From Kiritimatiellia bacterium (GTDB taxonomy: Bacteria > Verrucomicrobiota > Kiritimatiellia > UBA8416 > JABMPJ01): a stretch of DNA of 40,437 nt. Position numbers and translations under genes: made by a program. The stretch is taken from assembly GCA_030745755.1 (NCBI GenBank), contig JASLOA010000035.1:1-40437 (forward strand). Direction: 5' to 3'. A model generated the notes under the pieces. It was not told where the DNA came from. It did not search any database and saw nothing but the letters and a program-made list of their open reading frames with translations. Each line of letters starts with the position of its first letter. Position 1 is the first letter of the stretch. Shown one piece after another: positions 1 through 6,895 of the stretch.

Positions 1-209
1 CTGTCGCCCTGTCTGACGGCCTCCCCAATCTTCTTGATCAGTTCTTCGTCTCTTTGCGCCTGGGCAATCAGCACATCGATCATCCCCTCCAACGGCGCGT
101 CCACCCCTGATCGGGCCGGATCCGCCGCCTCGGTTCGCGTGCCGCTTGCCGCAGCTGCCTCACTCACGCATATTGGCCTTTTCTCTGTGGTCTTCGGTTT
201 GTCGCCCAT
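1..209 (-). CDS. hypothetical protein of the integrative element, C-terminus outside window
   Basis: An open frame runs leftward from an ATG at 207-209 to the edge of the window, giving 69 residues of an incomplete protein. The start is supported by AGGGTGA just upstream. The visible part has a polar N-terminus (MGDKPKTTEKRP), a low-complexity Ala/Ser/Thr-rich stretch, and then a likely helix with the motif AQAQRDEELIKKIGEAV. I do not recognise a family. Its position directly inside the element end, with a palindrome 26-46 bp upstream of its start, would fit a small DNA-binding or control protein, but that is inference from context only. Confidence 0.5.
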   Translation of the reverse strand, partial: MGDKPKTTEKRPICVSEAAAASGTRTEAADPARSGVDAPLEGMIDVLIAQAQRDEELIKKIGEAVRQGD

Positions 210-234
210 CTTCACCCTTTCTGCCTGTGTGGTA

Positions 235-255
235 TGTCACTGCATCACAGTGACA
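235..255. promoter_or_regulatory. palindromic operator-like site TGTCACTG-N5-CAGTGACA
   Basis: A perfect 8-bp inverted repeat with a 5-bp spacer lies just upstream of the minus-strand gene that starts at 209. A second, shorter palindrome (CCCCAAAATGGGG) follows at about 271-283. The size and location are those of a dimeric repressor site, probably for autoregulation, but no regulator has been shown to bind it. Confidence 0.4.
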
Positions 256-353
256 TGACTGCGATCAATGCCCCAAAATGGGGCGCGACAGCAGAGCTAT
301 GTCACGCGAAATAGATGCCCCACGGACATGTGGACTGACTGCGGTGACGGATT

Positions 354-711
354 CGGTAGACTGCGGCGCACACGTGCTCTCGGGTCTACGGCTCCGGTAG
401 ACTTTCGGTAGACCTGAATTCATGAGCCAAACCGACAATCAAGGGGTGAATCCCGCCTGGGTCCACGCGTGAGGAGAGCAGGTTGCCGGTAGAGTTTCGG
501 TAGACTGGCAATCATGATCTGACCGATAATGAGGGGTCAAGTGTACCTTGACCTACTGTATACCTTGATCCACACGTCCGGGGGAAAGGCTCCGGTAGAC
601 TTCCGGTAGACCGCGGCGCAAACATGCTGCATTTTGGTGCATGATTGGACTCTTCTGGCATTGCGTAAGTGATTGATATGACCGGTAGTTGCACGATACT
701 GCACGGTAGAG
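354..711. repeat. CGGTAGAC repeats, mostly in pairs one helical turn apart
   Basis: The octamer CGGTAGAC or a one- or two-base variant occurs at 354, 395, 406, 487, 498, 593, 604, 683 and 704, all in one orientation. Three pairs (395/406, 487/498, 593/604) are exactly 11 bp apart, so paired sites face the same side of the helix. The pairs are about 92 and 106 bp apart. After the first two pairs comes a related sequence of the form ATGA..TGACCGA.AAT.AGGGGT. The copies at 354 and 604 are each followed by a matching GCGGCGCA segment. Direct repeats next to a tRNA att site are typical arm-type sites for a tyrosine integrase or Xis. Confidence 0.65.
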
Positions 712-728
712 CAGGATTGGGTTCACCG

Positions 729-771
729 AATCATAATCCACGTGTCCGGGGTTCGAGTCCCTGTGCCGCCA
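729..771 (+). pseudogene. 3' half of elongator tRNA-Met (att fragment)
   Basis: The sequence runs from the anticodon loop (CAT at 732-734) through the 3' anticodon stem strand (TCCAC), variable loop, T arm (CGGGG / TTCGAGT / CCCTG) and acceptor strand (TGCCGCC plus A). Upstream bases do not pair with the anticodon stem, so the 5' half is missing here. A break at the anticodon loop is the usual crossover position for tRNA-targeted integrases. The fragment cannot yield a tRNA alone. Confidence 0.75.
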
Positions 772-802
772 CTCTTTAAGCCCTTCCAGTCAACACTTTA
801 CG

Positions 803-832
803 CCACTGCTCAACCAACCGAGCTATGCCGCC
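803..832 (-). pseudogene. 5' half of elongator tRNA-Met, opposite strand
   Basis: Read on the minus strand from 832, the sequence gives acceptor strand GGCGGCA, TA, a D arm (GCTC / GGTTGGTT / GAGC), A, then GTGG of the anticodon stem, after which tRNA similarity stops. The acceptor pairs perfectly with TGCCGCC of the 3' half at 764-770, and GTGG pairs with its CCAC. The two fragments therefore look like one tRNA gene broken in the anticodon stem-loop, with one part inverted. Confidence 0.7.
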
Positions 833-923
833 CTATTTCTCTACTGCTCCGATCCTCCCTTTCAGTCTCGCCTCCGCGCAGCCTTTGAGGTAGCGTGCGG
901 CACGCTGAGCGAGGAGTTTGCGC

Positions 924-1877
924 ATGGGTGAGACGTGGCTGCGGGTGTTGGGGTTTGGTGTTGGCGTCGGCGGGTTGTGGCTGGGCACGCAGGTCGTGCT
1001 GGTGCGCGTTCCGAGACTGGCGCGGTCCGTTGGTGTTTCGCCGCTGGTTGTAACAGTGCTGTTCCTGGCGGTGTTGACGTCCATGCCGGAACTGTGCGTC
1101 TCGATGCTGGCGGCGCTGCGGGGGCAGGCGTCCGCGGCCCTGGGGAACATTGTGGGGTCGAACCTTGTCACGCTCACGTTCGTGACGGCGGTTTGCGCCC
1201 TGTGGCGACCCATCGAGGTGGAGGAAACGCTCAGGAACCGTGAATCGAGCTGGATGATCCTGGCCGCCGCCCTGCTGCTGGTGCTTGCCCTGGACGGGCG
1301 CGTGAGCCGCGTGGACGGCCTCATCCTCGTCGCGGCGTACTCGCCCTATGCGCTGGCGACAATCCAGGGCGCCAGGAAACAACGGGCGGCGTCAGCCGGG
1401 GACCGCACGCCATGTAGCTGGTCCGACATCGCGTTGCTCGCCCTCGGGCTGGCGCTGATCGTGGGGGGCGCGGAGTTCATCGTCCGAAACGGGACCTCCG
1501 TGGCGCGACAGCTCGGAATGTCCGACCTCATGATCGGGATCACGTTCTTTGCCTTCGGCACGTCGTTGCCCGAGTTGGCCATCTCGTTCGGGGCCGTTGT
1601 CAAGAACCAGGCAGACGTTACACTGGGCGAAACGTACGCCTCGAACATCTTCACCGGCCTGGTCGTGGTCGGCCTGATCGCGATCGTGCGTCCGTTGCCG
1701 GTCGAGCCGTTGGTCACCCACCTCGACCTGCCGCTGCTGGTCCTGTCCGGCGTGATCCTCCAGATTTTCATCACCACCTCCCGCCGCTTCGTCCGCACCG
1801 AAGCGCTCTGCATGATCGCGCTCTACGTCCTCTTCCTGGCCGCGCACTTCATGGGTTTCCGCCTGGATCTGCCGTAG
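924..1877 (+). CDS. calcium/sodium antiporter family (CaCA) protein, YrbG-like
   Basis: An inner-membrane cation/Ca2+ exchanger of about 317 residues, close to the usual length of YrbG-type proteins. It is almost wholly hydrophobic, with around ten likely membrane segments in two inverted halves. The family's two alpha repeats are visible: TSMPE followed by GNIVGSN (about residues 52-80), and GTSLPE followed by GETYASN (about 212-241). The second repeat departs from the more common GNxxGSN form, so ion preference may differ. I prefer ATG 924 over the in-frame TTG at 918 because GAGGAG at 911-916 is well spaced only for 924. The gene stands alone, with the broken tRNA upstream and a convergent gene downstream. 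Confidence 0.85.
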   Translation: MGETWLRVLGFGVGVGGLWLGTQVVLVRVPRLARSVGVSPLVVTVLFLAVLTSMPELCVSMLAALRGQASAALGNIVGSNLVTLTFVTAVCALWRPIEVEETLRNRESSWMILAAALLLVLALDGRVSRVDGLILVAAYSPYALATIQGARKQRAASAGDRTPCSWSDIALLALGLALIVGGAEFIVRNGTSVARQLGMSDLMIGITFFAFGTSLPELAISFGAVVKNQADVTLGETYASNIFTGLVVVGLIAIVRPLPVEPLVTHLDLPLLVLSGVILQIFITTSRRFVRTEALCMIALYVLFLAAHFMGFRLDLP

Positions 1878-2002
1878 CGATAGACCGACCGCAACGGCGG
1901 CAGATTCTTGCCCCACGCCATCCGGCGGCGGTCGGGGAAGCCGGAAGAAGCAGAAGGGCCAGGAGGAAGGTGTATCTTATGGCAGATGCTGTCGTCAGTG
2001 GA

Positions 2003-3208
2003 TCAGTTCAGGTTCAGACATAGTACGCGGCCCTTATCATCACGCAGATACAGTTTGCCCCGGCTCAGGGTCGGTGCGGTCCAACATATGCCCGGCAGCA
2101 GCGAGTCGGCCGACGCCAGTTCGCGGTAGCCACCGGGGGAGGCCGCCACAATAGTGAGCGCCCCCTTCTCGTTGAGGACAATCAGGCGATCGCCTGCCAG
2201 GATCAGACTGCCGAAACCCAATTCACGGCTCCAGGCCACGGTGCCGTCCTCAGGCTTCAGGCAGACGAGCTTGCCCTTGCGCTTCGTATTGCCATCAATG
2301 GCATAGATGTAGCCTTTATGCAGAACGGCACTACTGAAATGGGCGCTGACAGCCTTATTCTTCCACACCTGGCGGGGACGTGCACCGGCGCAATCCAACA
2401 GGGCGCACCCGGTACCATAACCCGACGAGATCCATACCTGGTCGCCTACAGGCATGGGGTCGGCAGCATTGATGTTGTAGGATGTCACCCATTCATGGGA
2501 CCAGCGCGCTTTGCCGGTGGCGGGATTAAGTGCCAACAGCGCCTTCTCGCCAAACATCAACAGTGTGGGGCGACCTGCGAGGCGACACGGCACGAGGACT
2601 GAATAGCCCCCGATGCCCGGTCCACTGTGCCAGATCGTGCGGCCCGTCGTCTTGTCAAGCGCCATGCCACGCGGGCCGGCGTTCAGCAGGAGCTGCTCAC
2701 CGGAGATGACCGGTGAGCCGGCGAATCCCCACCGCGGCGCTTCGGCCTTCAACTCTGCGGCTATGTTGCGCGTCCACGTGACCTTCCCGGACATCGCATC
2801 CAGACAGAAGACATCGCCCGCCCGACTGAACGTATAGACGTTGTTGCCGTCCACCGCGGGCGTGGCACGCGGTCCGGGATAGCTCGCAGCTTTACAGGCA
2901 TAGCTGTGGCGCCAGACCTCTTTGCCCGTGGCCGTATCGAGACAGGTGACGATGTCCCGGTCATCGATATTCCCCATCGTAAACGCACGGCCCCCCTGGA
3001 TCGACACAGCAGAGTAGCCCTTGCCCACTTCTGCCTGCCACAGGATCTTGGGGCCGCCCGATAGCGCCTCTGCACGCCAGCCACTCTCCGTCGATATTCC
3101 ATCGCCCTTCAATCCGCGCCAGTGTGGCCAATCCGCGCCTTGGGGCGCAGCATGGCACAGGGCCGTGGTCATGCAGACGACGAACAGTATAGTCGTTATA
3201 GTTCTCAC
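2003..3208 (-). CDS. secreted PQQ-like beta-propeller repeat protein
   Basis: A 401-residue exported protein with a clear signal peptide (hydrophobic core, cleavage near CHA-AP). The mature part begins with a WPHWRG motif common in PQQ-propeller proteins of the PVC bacteria, then repeats blade motifs of the type VxCLDxxTGKxxW, as in VTCLDTATGKEVW and VFCLDAMSGKVTW. It resembles BamB and alcohol-dehydrogenase-type propellers, but shows no lipobox for BamB and no catalytic dehydrogenase signature. A scaffold or binding role in the periplasm is likely. The start is GTG at 3208, preceded by GGAGG at good spacing. It lies 38 bp downstream of the lytic transglycosylase gene and is probably cotranscribed with it. 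Confidence 0.8.
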   Translation of the reverse strand: MRTITTILFVVCMTTALCHAAPQGADWPHWRGLKGDGISTESGWRAEALSGGPKILWQAEVGKGYSAVSIQGGRAFTMGNIDDRDIVTCLDTATGKEVWRHSYACKAASYPGPRATPAVDGNNVYTFSRAGDVFCLDAMSGKVTWTRNIAAELKAEAPRWGFAGSPVISGEQLLLNAGPRGMALDKTTGRTIWHSGPGIGGYSVLVPCRLAGRPTLLMFGEKALLALNPATGKARWSHEWVTSYNINAADPMPVGDQVWISSGYGTGCALLDCAGARPRQVWKNKAVSAHFSSAVLHKGYIYAIDGNTKRKGKLVCLKPEDGTVAWSRELGFGSLILAGDRLIVLNEKGALTIVAASPGGYRELASADSLLPGICWTAPTLSRGKLYLRDDKGRVLCLNLN

Positions 3209-3245
3209 GATATTCCTCCAGCTCCTATTCAGATGGTAGCGGCCC

Positions 3246-4634
3246 TTAGTTCCAGGCGCTGTACTGCGGCATGCGGTCAGTGACCTTCTTGATGTAGTTG
3301 CGCGTTTCCTCGTAGGGAAGATCGCTGCGTAGCTTTGTGTACACTTCGTCGGGACTCATATCGTTGATCACCGGTGCCGCCTGGTTCACGGAGCGCGTAT
3401 TGGTGAAGGCGCGCGCGACGTTGCCCGCACCGGTGTTGTAGGCCGCGATGGCGCAGAACATGCGACTGAGCGGATGCTTGATCTTCTTGAGGTAACGGTT
3501 GGAGAGGATGTTTACGAATGCGCAACCCAGCTCCACGTTGTTCTGGGGGTTATACAGGAAGGACGGTGGGACCAGCCGGTCCTGTTTGTGAACATAGCGA
3601 TAGGCATCACGGGCCCCCGACCGTGGAACAAGCTGCATCAGGCCGTAGGCCGGGGCACCGGAGCGGGCACGCGGATTGAAGGATGACTCGGTCTCCATGA
3701 GGGCGTAGATCAGCGAGGGAAGGATCTTGTACTTGCCGGCAAACTTCTCTACGAGCGGGCGAAATCTCTGCGCGCGCACACGTACGTGCTCAGGAATCAG
3801 GGGCAGCTTGATGCCGGCCACGCGGCGCGTCCTGCCATCGCTGCCCTTCACATTGCGCACGTCTACTCCACCCGCAACCACCTCACGCGCATAAGCCCGG
3901 GCATTCCTGTGCGTCACAGGAGTGCCGTCCTGCGTCTGCAGCTGCCCGCTGAGCAAAGGATCCTTGGATGGCTTCCAGCTTGATGCGGGCTTGGACGGCG
4001 TTGTGCCGGGAATCGTAAGCACTTGCCCCACACGCAACCATCCATCCGGATCGATACCATTGGCTCGTGCCAGGTCATGCCGGCTCACGCCAAGCTTGCT
4101 TGACACCCCCCACAACGTATCGCCGCTCTTTACAGTATAGCGCGATCCTGAGCCCGTAGACTCTGCTTGGCCCGACTTCTTGCCGCCGAACAGGCGCCTG
4201 CGGAACATCTGGATGGGCCCCTCTGTTCCACTAAGCGCCAGTCGTTCAACCGCACCGGCCAGCTCGGCTTCAATCTCCGATGGGGCGCTATCGGGCGCCA
4301 CCACAACTTGCACGCGCGCGCCTCCCTCAGAGAAATCAACGCCACTGCGTTCCTCCAGATCCTCACTGTATTGCACCCACACCTTGGGTTCCGGCACCCA
4401 GACATCGTCCTCGCCCCAAACCTGTTCGGCTGCTTCTACGAACGCCTTGAAGGCTTTCTTCTCCTGTTCGACAAACGCCTCATACTGTCGAGACACCGTT
4501 TCGCTGTATTCCTTGAACGCAGCGCGGTCCTGGATCAACCACTCCTGGTATGACTGGTTCTGGGCCACGGCCGGGGCCACCAACAACATGAACAGGCACC
4601 CCACCCCGCTTACGACTGCAATAGATCTCTGCAT
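3246..4634 (-). CDS. LysM-containing lytic murein transglycosylase, MltC-like
   Basis: A periplasmic peptidoglycan-cleaving enzyme of 462 residues. After the signal peptide (about 1-24) comes a charged helical region like the N-terminal domain of MltC, a LysM peptidoglycan-binding domain (about 165-209, YTVKSGDTLWGVSSKLGV), a linker, and a C-terminal SLT domain. The SLT domain shows ESSFNP with likely catalytic Glu316, then AYGLMQ and AYNTGAGNV, the standard family 1 motifs. The LysM insertion between the MltC-type N-domain and the catalytic domain is unlike E. coli MltC. The open frame extends upstream to 4700, but ATG 4634 follows a well-spaced GGAGG, and the signal peptide starts there. 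Confidence 0.85.
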   Translation of the reverse strand: MQRSIAVVSGVGCLFMLLVAPAVAQNQSYQEWLIQDRAAFKEYSETVSRQYEAFVEQEKKAFKAFVEAAEQVWGEDDVWVPEPKVWVQYSEDLEERSGVDFSEGGARVQVVVAPDSAPSEIEAELAGAVERLALSGTEGPIQMFRRRLFGGKKSGQAESTGSGSRYTVKSGDTLWGVSSKLGVSRHDLARANGIDPDGWLRVGQVLTIPGTTPSKPASSWKPSKDPLLSGQLQTQDGTPVTHRNARAYAREVVAGGVDVRNVKGSDGRTRRVAGIKLPLIPEHVRVRAQRFRPLVEKFAGKYKILPSLIYALMETESSFNPRARSGAPAYGLMQLVPRSGARDAYRYVHKQDRLVPPSFLYNPQNNVELGCAFVNILSNRYLKKIKHPLSRMFCAIAAYNTGAGNVARAFTNTRSVNQAAPVINDMSPDEVYTKLRSDLPYEETRNYIKKVTDRMPQYSAWN

Positions 4635-4741
4635 AACGACCTCCGCTCTTGGACACGCTCTCGTGGGTCTCATCATGACACACGCATCCGTCTCTGGCAA
4701 ATGCTTGTAAGAGGCATATAGTGGGCTATGACTACTCCACT

Positions 4742-4874
4742 CCCGGCGATTCTCGCCGGGCTATGATCCCCCTTCGCCCTACGGGCTACGGAGGACAAGT
4801 GGAGCACCCCGTTGGGGTGCGTCAGGAACGACCCCAAAGGGGTCGAACATGATAGCCAGGGGTGAAACCCCTGG
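4742..4874. repeat. cluster of four hairpins in the hisH upstream region
   Basis: Four perfect short palindromes follow one another: 4742-4760 (8-bp stem, TTC loop), 4804-4820 (7-bp stem, GTT loop), 4830-4844 (GACCCC/GGGGTC) and 4856-4874 (7-bp stem, TGAAA loop). Between the first and second lies one copy of another repeat (4768-4804), also found at 5527-5565 and 15209-15240. The block looks like a composite interspersed element. It fills most of the gap between the divergent transglycosylase and hisH genes and ends 42 bp before the hisH start, so it is probably in the hisHF leader transcript. Confidence 0.6.
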
Positions 4875-4915
4875 AACGCTTGACCATTGCCAAAGGGCCG
4901 CCTACCATCCTTTTC

Positions 4916-5578
4916 ATGATTGCAATCATAGACTACCGGGCCGGTAACCTGACCAGTGTCCGACTGGCGTGCGAATCGCTGGGCTTGGAGGCCATGATCA
5001 CGTCTGATCCGAACGTCATCCGCAGCGCCGAGCGCGTCATCTTTCCCGGCGTGGGCGCCGCGGGTGCCGCCATGGGGCACCTGGAGGAGTTGGGACTGGT
5101 CGAGACTATACGAATGGCTGTGGACAGCGGCCTGCCGTTTCTCGGCATCTGTCTCGGCACGCAGATCATCCTTGGGCACTCCGAGGAGGATGGCGGCGTG
5201 GATACCATCGGACTCATCAATGGCAACGTACGCCTTTTCCGGCCCGGCGATCCGCTCATCAAGGTTCCCCAGATCGGCTGGAATTCGGTCGCACAGAAAC
5301 GGCCCCATCCCATTTTCGAGGGTATCGAGGATGAGAGTGAGTTCTATTTTGTCCACAGCTATCATCCCGACCCGACCGATCCGGCCTGCATCCTCGGCGA
5401 AACCGGGTATGCCGGTGTGACTTTCGCTTCTGTCATGGGCAGAGAGAACCTCGTCGCCACCCAGTTCCACCCGGAGAAATCCGGACGAGTCGGACTCAAG
5501 CTTCTGAGGAACTTCGCCAAATGGGACCCTCCTTCGCCTTCCAGGCTACGGAGGGCAAGCGGAGGTCGGACAACCTGA
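4916..5578 (+). CDS. hisH: imidazole glycerol phosphate synthase, glutaminase subunit HisH
   Basis: HisH releases ammonia from glutamine and passes it to HisF in the fifth step of histidine synthesis. The class I amidotransferase triad is complete: nucleophile Cys79 in GICLGTQ, and His185 and Glu187 in QFHPEKSG. The N-terminus IAIIDYRAGNLTSV is typical. The start is ATG 4916; the longer frame from 4862 begins inside a hairpin repeat. The last 16 or so residues, after LLRNFAKW, are encoded by a copy of an interspersed repeat and do not look like family sequence, giving 220 residues instead of about 205. hisF follows 19 bp downstream. Other his genes are not in the window. Confidence 0.93.
   Translation: MIAIIDYRAGNLTSVRLACESLGLEAMITSDPNVIRSAERVIFPGVGAAGAAMGHLEELGLVETIRMAVDSGLPFLGICLGTQIILGHSEEDGGVDTIGLINGNVRLFRPGDPLIKVPQIGWNSVAQKRPHPIFEGIEDESEFYFVHSYHPDPTDPACILGETGYAGVTFASVMGRENLVATQFHPEKSGRVGLKLLRNFAKWDPPSPSRLRRASGGRTT
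5527..5565 (+). repeat. interspersed repeat fused to the hisH 3' end
   Basis: This segment has the form CCCTCCTTCGCC..GGCTACGGAGGGCAAG. Related copies are at 4768-4804 and 15209-15240 (the latter with CTTCGGAGGACAGG). The arms CCTCC and GGAGG can pair. Here it lies inside the hisH frame and supplies its last codons before the stop at 5576-5578. Confidence 0.6.
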
Positions 5579-5597
5579 TGCTTGGAGTCTTTTTGCT

Positions 5598-6377
5598 ATG
5601 TTAACGAAACGCATCATTCCCTGCCTCGACATTCACGACAAGAAAGTGACGAAGGGCGTTAAGTTCAAGAACAACGTCGTCCTGGGTGACCCGGTCGAGA
5701 TGGCCGCGCGCTACTATGACGACGGCTGTGACGAGTTGGTTTTCTACGACATCACGGCATCGGCCGAAGGGCGACCGATCGACATTGAGATGGTGACCGA
5801 GGTGGCCCATGCGATCCGGATTCCGTTTGCGGTCGGTGGCGGCATCTCCACGCTGGAGGACATGTCCCGCGTGCTGCTGGCGGGTGCGGAGAAGGTCTCG
5901 GTCAACTCCCTGGCCGTCAAGAACCCCGACATCATTGCGCAGGGGTCCCGCGCCTTCGGCGCCCAGTGTATTGTGCTGGGCATGGACCCGCTGGCCGTGG
6001 ACGACCCGGAGCGTTGCCCAAGCGGCTATGAGATCACAACGCGCGGCTTCCGCGAACGCACCGGCATGGATGCACTTGAGTGGGCACGGCGTGCCGTGGA
6101 CCTGGGGGTCGGCGAGATCGTCGTGAATTCGGTTGATGCCGACGGCACGCGGGCGGGCTTTCAGATACCTCTCACGAAGCTGATTGCCGAAAACGTACCC
6201 GTGCCGGTTGTCGCATCGGGCGGTGCAGGCAATGCACAGCATCTCGTGGATGTCTTCGAGCAGGCACATGCCGATGCGGCCATCATCGCCGGTATGATCC
6301 ATACGGGTGACACCACCATCCCGGCCATCAAGGCCGAGCTGGTTACAGCAGGCATCCCTATCCGCCAACACTGGTAG
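5598..6377 (+). CDS. hisF: imidazole glycerol phosphate synthase, cyclase subunit HisF
   Basis: The cyclase partner of HisH, converting PRFAR plus ammonia to imidazole glycerol phosphate and AICAR. It is a 259-residue TIM barrel with the catalytic pair Asp11 (IIPCLD) and Asp130 (VLGMD), phosphate-binding loops AVGGGIS and VASGGAGN, and the signature VDADGTRAGF. Compared with E. coli and Thermotoga proteins it has a short insertion after Asp130 (about PLAVDDPERCPSGYE), a form I associate with some PVC and deltaproteobacterial sequences. It sits 19 bp after hisH with TTGGAG upstream, so the pair is one operon. Because the rest of the pathway is absent, use in a sugar amidation pathway (HisH2/HisF2 type) cannot be excluded. 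Confidence 0.93.
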   Translation: MLTKRIIPCLDIHDKKVTKGVKFKNNVVLGDPVEMAARYYDDGCDELVFYDITASAEGRPIDIEMVTEVAHAIRIPFAVGGGISTLEDMSRVLLAGAEKVSVNSLAVKNPDIIAQGSRAFGAQCIVLGMDPLAVDDPERCPSGYEITTRGFRERTGMDALEWARRAVDLGVGEIVVNSVDADGTRAGFQIPLTKLIAENVPVPVVASGGAGNAQHLVDVFEQAHADAAIIAGMIHTGDTTIPAIKAELVTAGIPIRQHW

Positions 6378-6427
6378 TGCATTCTACGCTATCGCTCCAA
6401 ATGCACGTGTCGGGTTTCAGGTTTCAG

Positions 6428-6566
6428 CGGTGTGTTGCCCAAAAGGAGATCCCTCGACTTCGCTCGGGATGACACGTCTTGCCTTGCCGAGTTTCCTAAA
6501 GAATTGTCATGTCGAGCTTGTCGAGACATCTCGCCGAAGGCGCTCTTCGATATGAGCAACACGCCG
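6428..6566. repeat. palindromic interspersed element, family A copy 1, with terminal inverted repeats
   Basis: A segment of about 139 bp bounded by CGGTGTGTTGCCC and GAGCAACACGCCG, which match as imperfect inverted repeats (11 of 13). Inside are a CCCTCGACTTCGCTCGGGATGACA-like block and a TGTCATGTCGAGCTTGTCGAGACATCTC-like block. Related copies occur at 29135-29255 and, in opposite orientation, at 40299-40436. There is no coding capacity, so it is MITE-like and would need a transposase supplied elsewhere. Confidence 0.6.
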
Positions 6567-6624
6567 TCAGGACAAGACCCCTGTAACAGAATCATCCACG
6601 TGTGGTGAAGTGGTGGTGCAAAAT

Positions 6625-6720
6625 GCAACCACCAGGACACCAAGGCACGAAGGTGGTCTGCGGGCTCGAAATGCCTCATTCTCCCCTCTTCTTGGTGTCT
6701 TTGTGCCTTCGTGGCCACAT
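6625..6720. repeat. inverted repeat of the CCACAAAGACACGAAG type, copy 1
   Basis: The left arm around 6628-6655 (ACCACCAGGACACCAAGGCA) and the right arm around 6691-6720 (CTTGGTGTCTTTGTGCCTTC) are imperfect complements around a loop of about 35 bp. Similar elements occur at 15238-15323, 18735-18849 and 36931-37005. All four lie between genes and none codes for protein. Confidence 0.55.
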
Positions 6721-6801
6721 CCCTCCCACCTGACCGGTCTTGGCCCGCATCCTGCTACTAAGTCACCCGCATTGAGTACATCAACAAAGGAGGTGTGCTG
6801 G

Positions 6802-6828
6802 ATGGAGAGAAAGACTTGGTTTAACTAA
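6802..6828 (+). CDS. possible 8-residue peptide MERKTWFN
   Basis: A nine-codon frame, ATG to TAA, begins 8 nt after GGAGG within AAAGGAGGTG, which is a near-perfect match to the 16S rRNA 3' tail and stronger than the site of most real genes in the window. The frame is so short that chance is possible. The combination with the following structure and terminator makes it worth recording. Confidence 0.35.
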   Translation: MERKTWFN

Positions 6829-6895
6829 CGCCCTTTCTATTCTGCGTTGGCTGTCTTGTGACGGTAGTTCCTGATGGCTGGCGCACAAAGGGCAC

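Larger units (their letters stand above)
1..771. mobile_element. right-hand end of an integrative element inserted at tRNA-Met
   Basis: This stretch has the layout of the end of a tRNA-targeted integrative element that continues beyond the left edge. It holds a small outward-truncated gene, a palindromic operator-like site, a dense run of CGGTAGAC repeats resembling integrase or excisionase arm sites, and it ends in a tRNA 3' half (about 729-771). In such elements the intact tRNA is normally rebuilt at the far end while a 3' fragment marks this end. No integrase gene is visible, so the element type is inferred. The exact left boundary is outside the window. Confidence 0.55.

Noticed and set aside
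354..711. CRISPR array
   Set aside because: The repeats are only 8 bp, the spacings are unequal, and there are no cas genes.
729..832. Functional trans-spliced split tRNA
   Set aside because: The sequence after the 5' half and the sequence before the 3' half are not complementary, which split tRNAs need for joining. The att-site explanation is simpler.
729..832. Circularly permuted tRNA gene
   Set aside because: Permuted tRNAs have the 3' half before the 5' half on the same strand. Here the halves are on opposite strands.
810..1382. Minus-strand open frames over the antiporter gene
   Set aside because: They have shadow composition (rich in Arg, Gln, His) with no family motifs, and lie opposite a clear membrane transporter.
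4673..5470. 265-residue minus-strand frame over hisH
   Set aside because: It is the antisense of a gene with a complete catalytic triad, and it has no recognisable domain.
6389..6718. 109-residue minus-strand frame between hisF and the TPR gene
   Set aside because: It is made almost entirely of two interspersed repeats and has no independent support.
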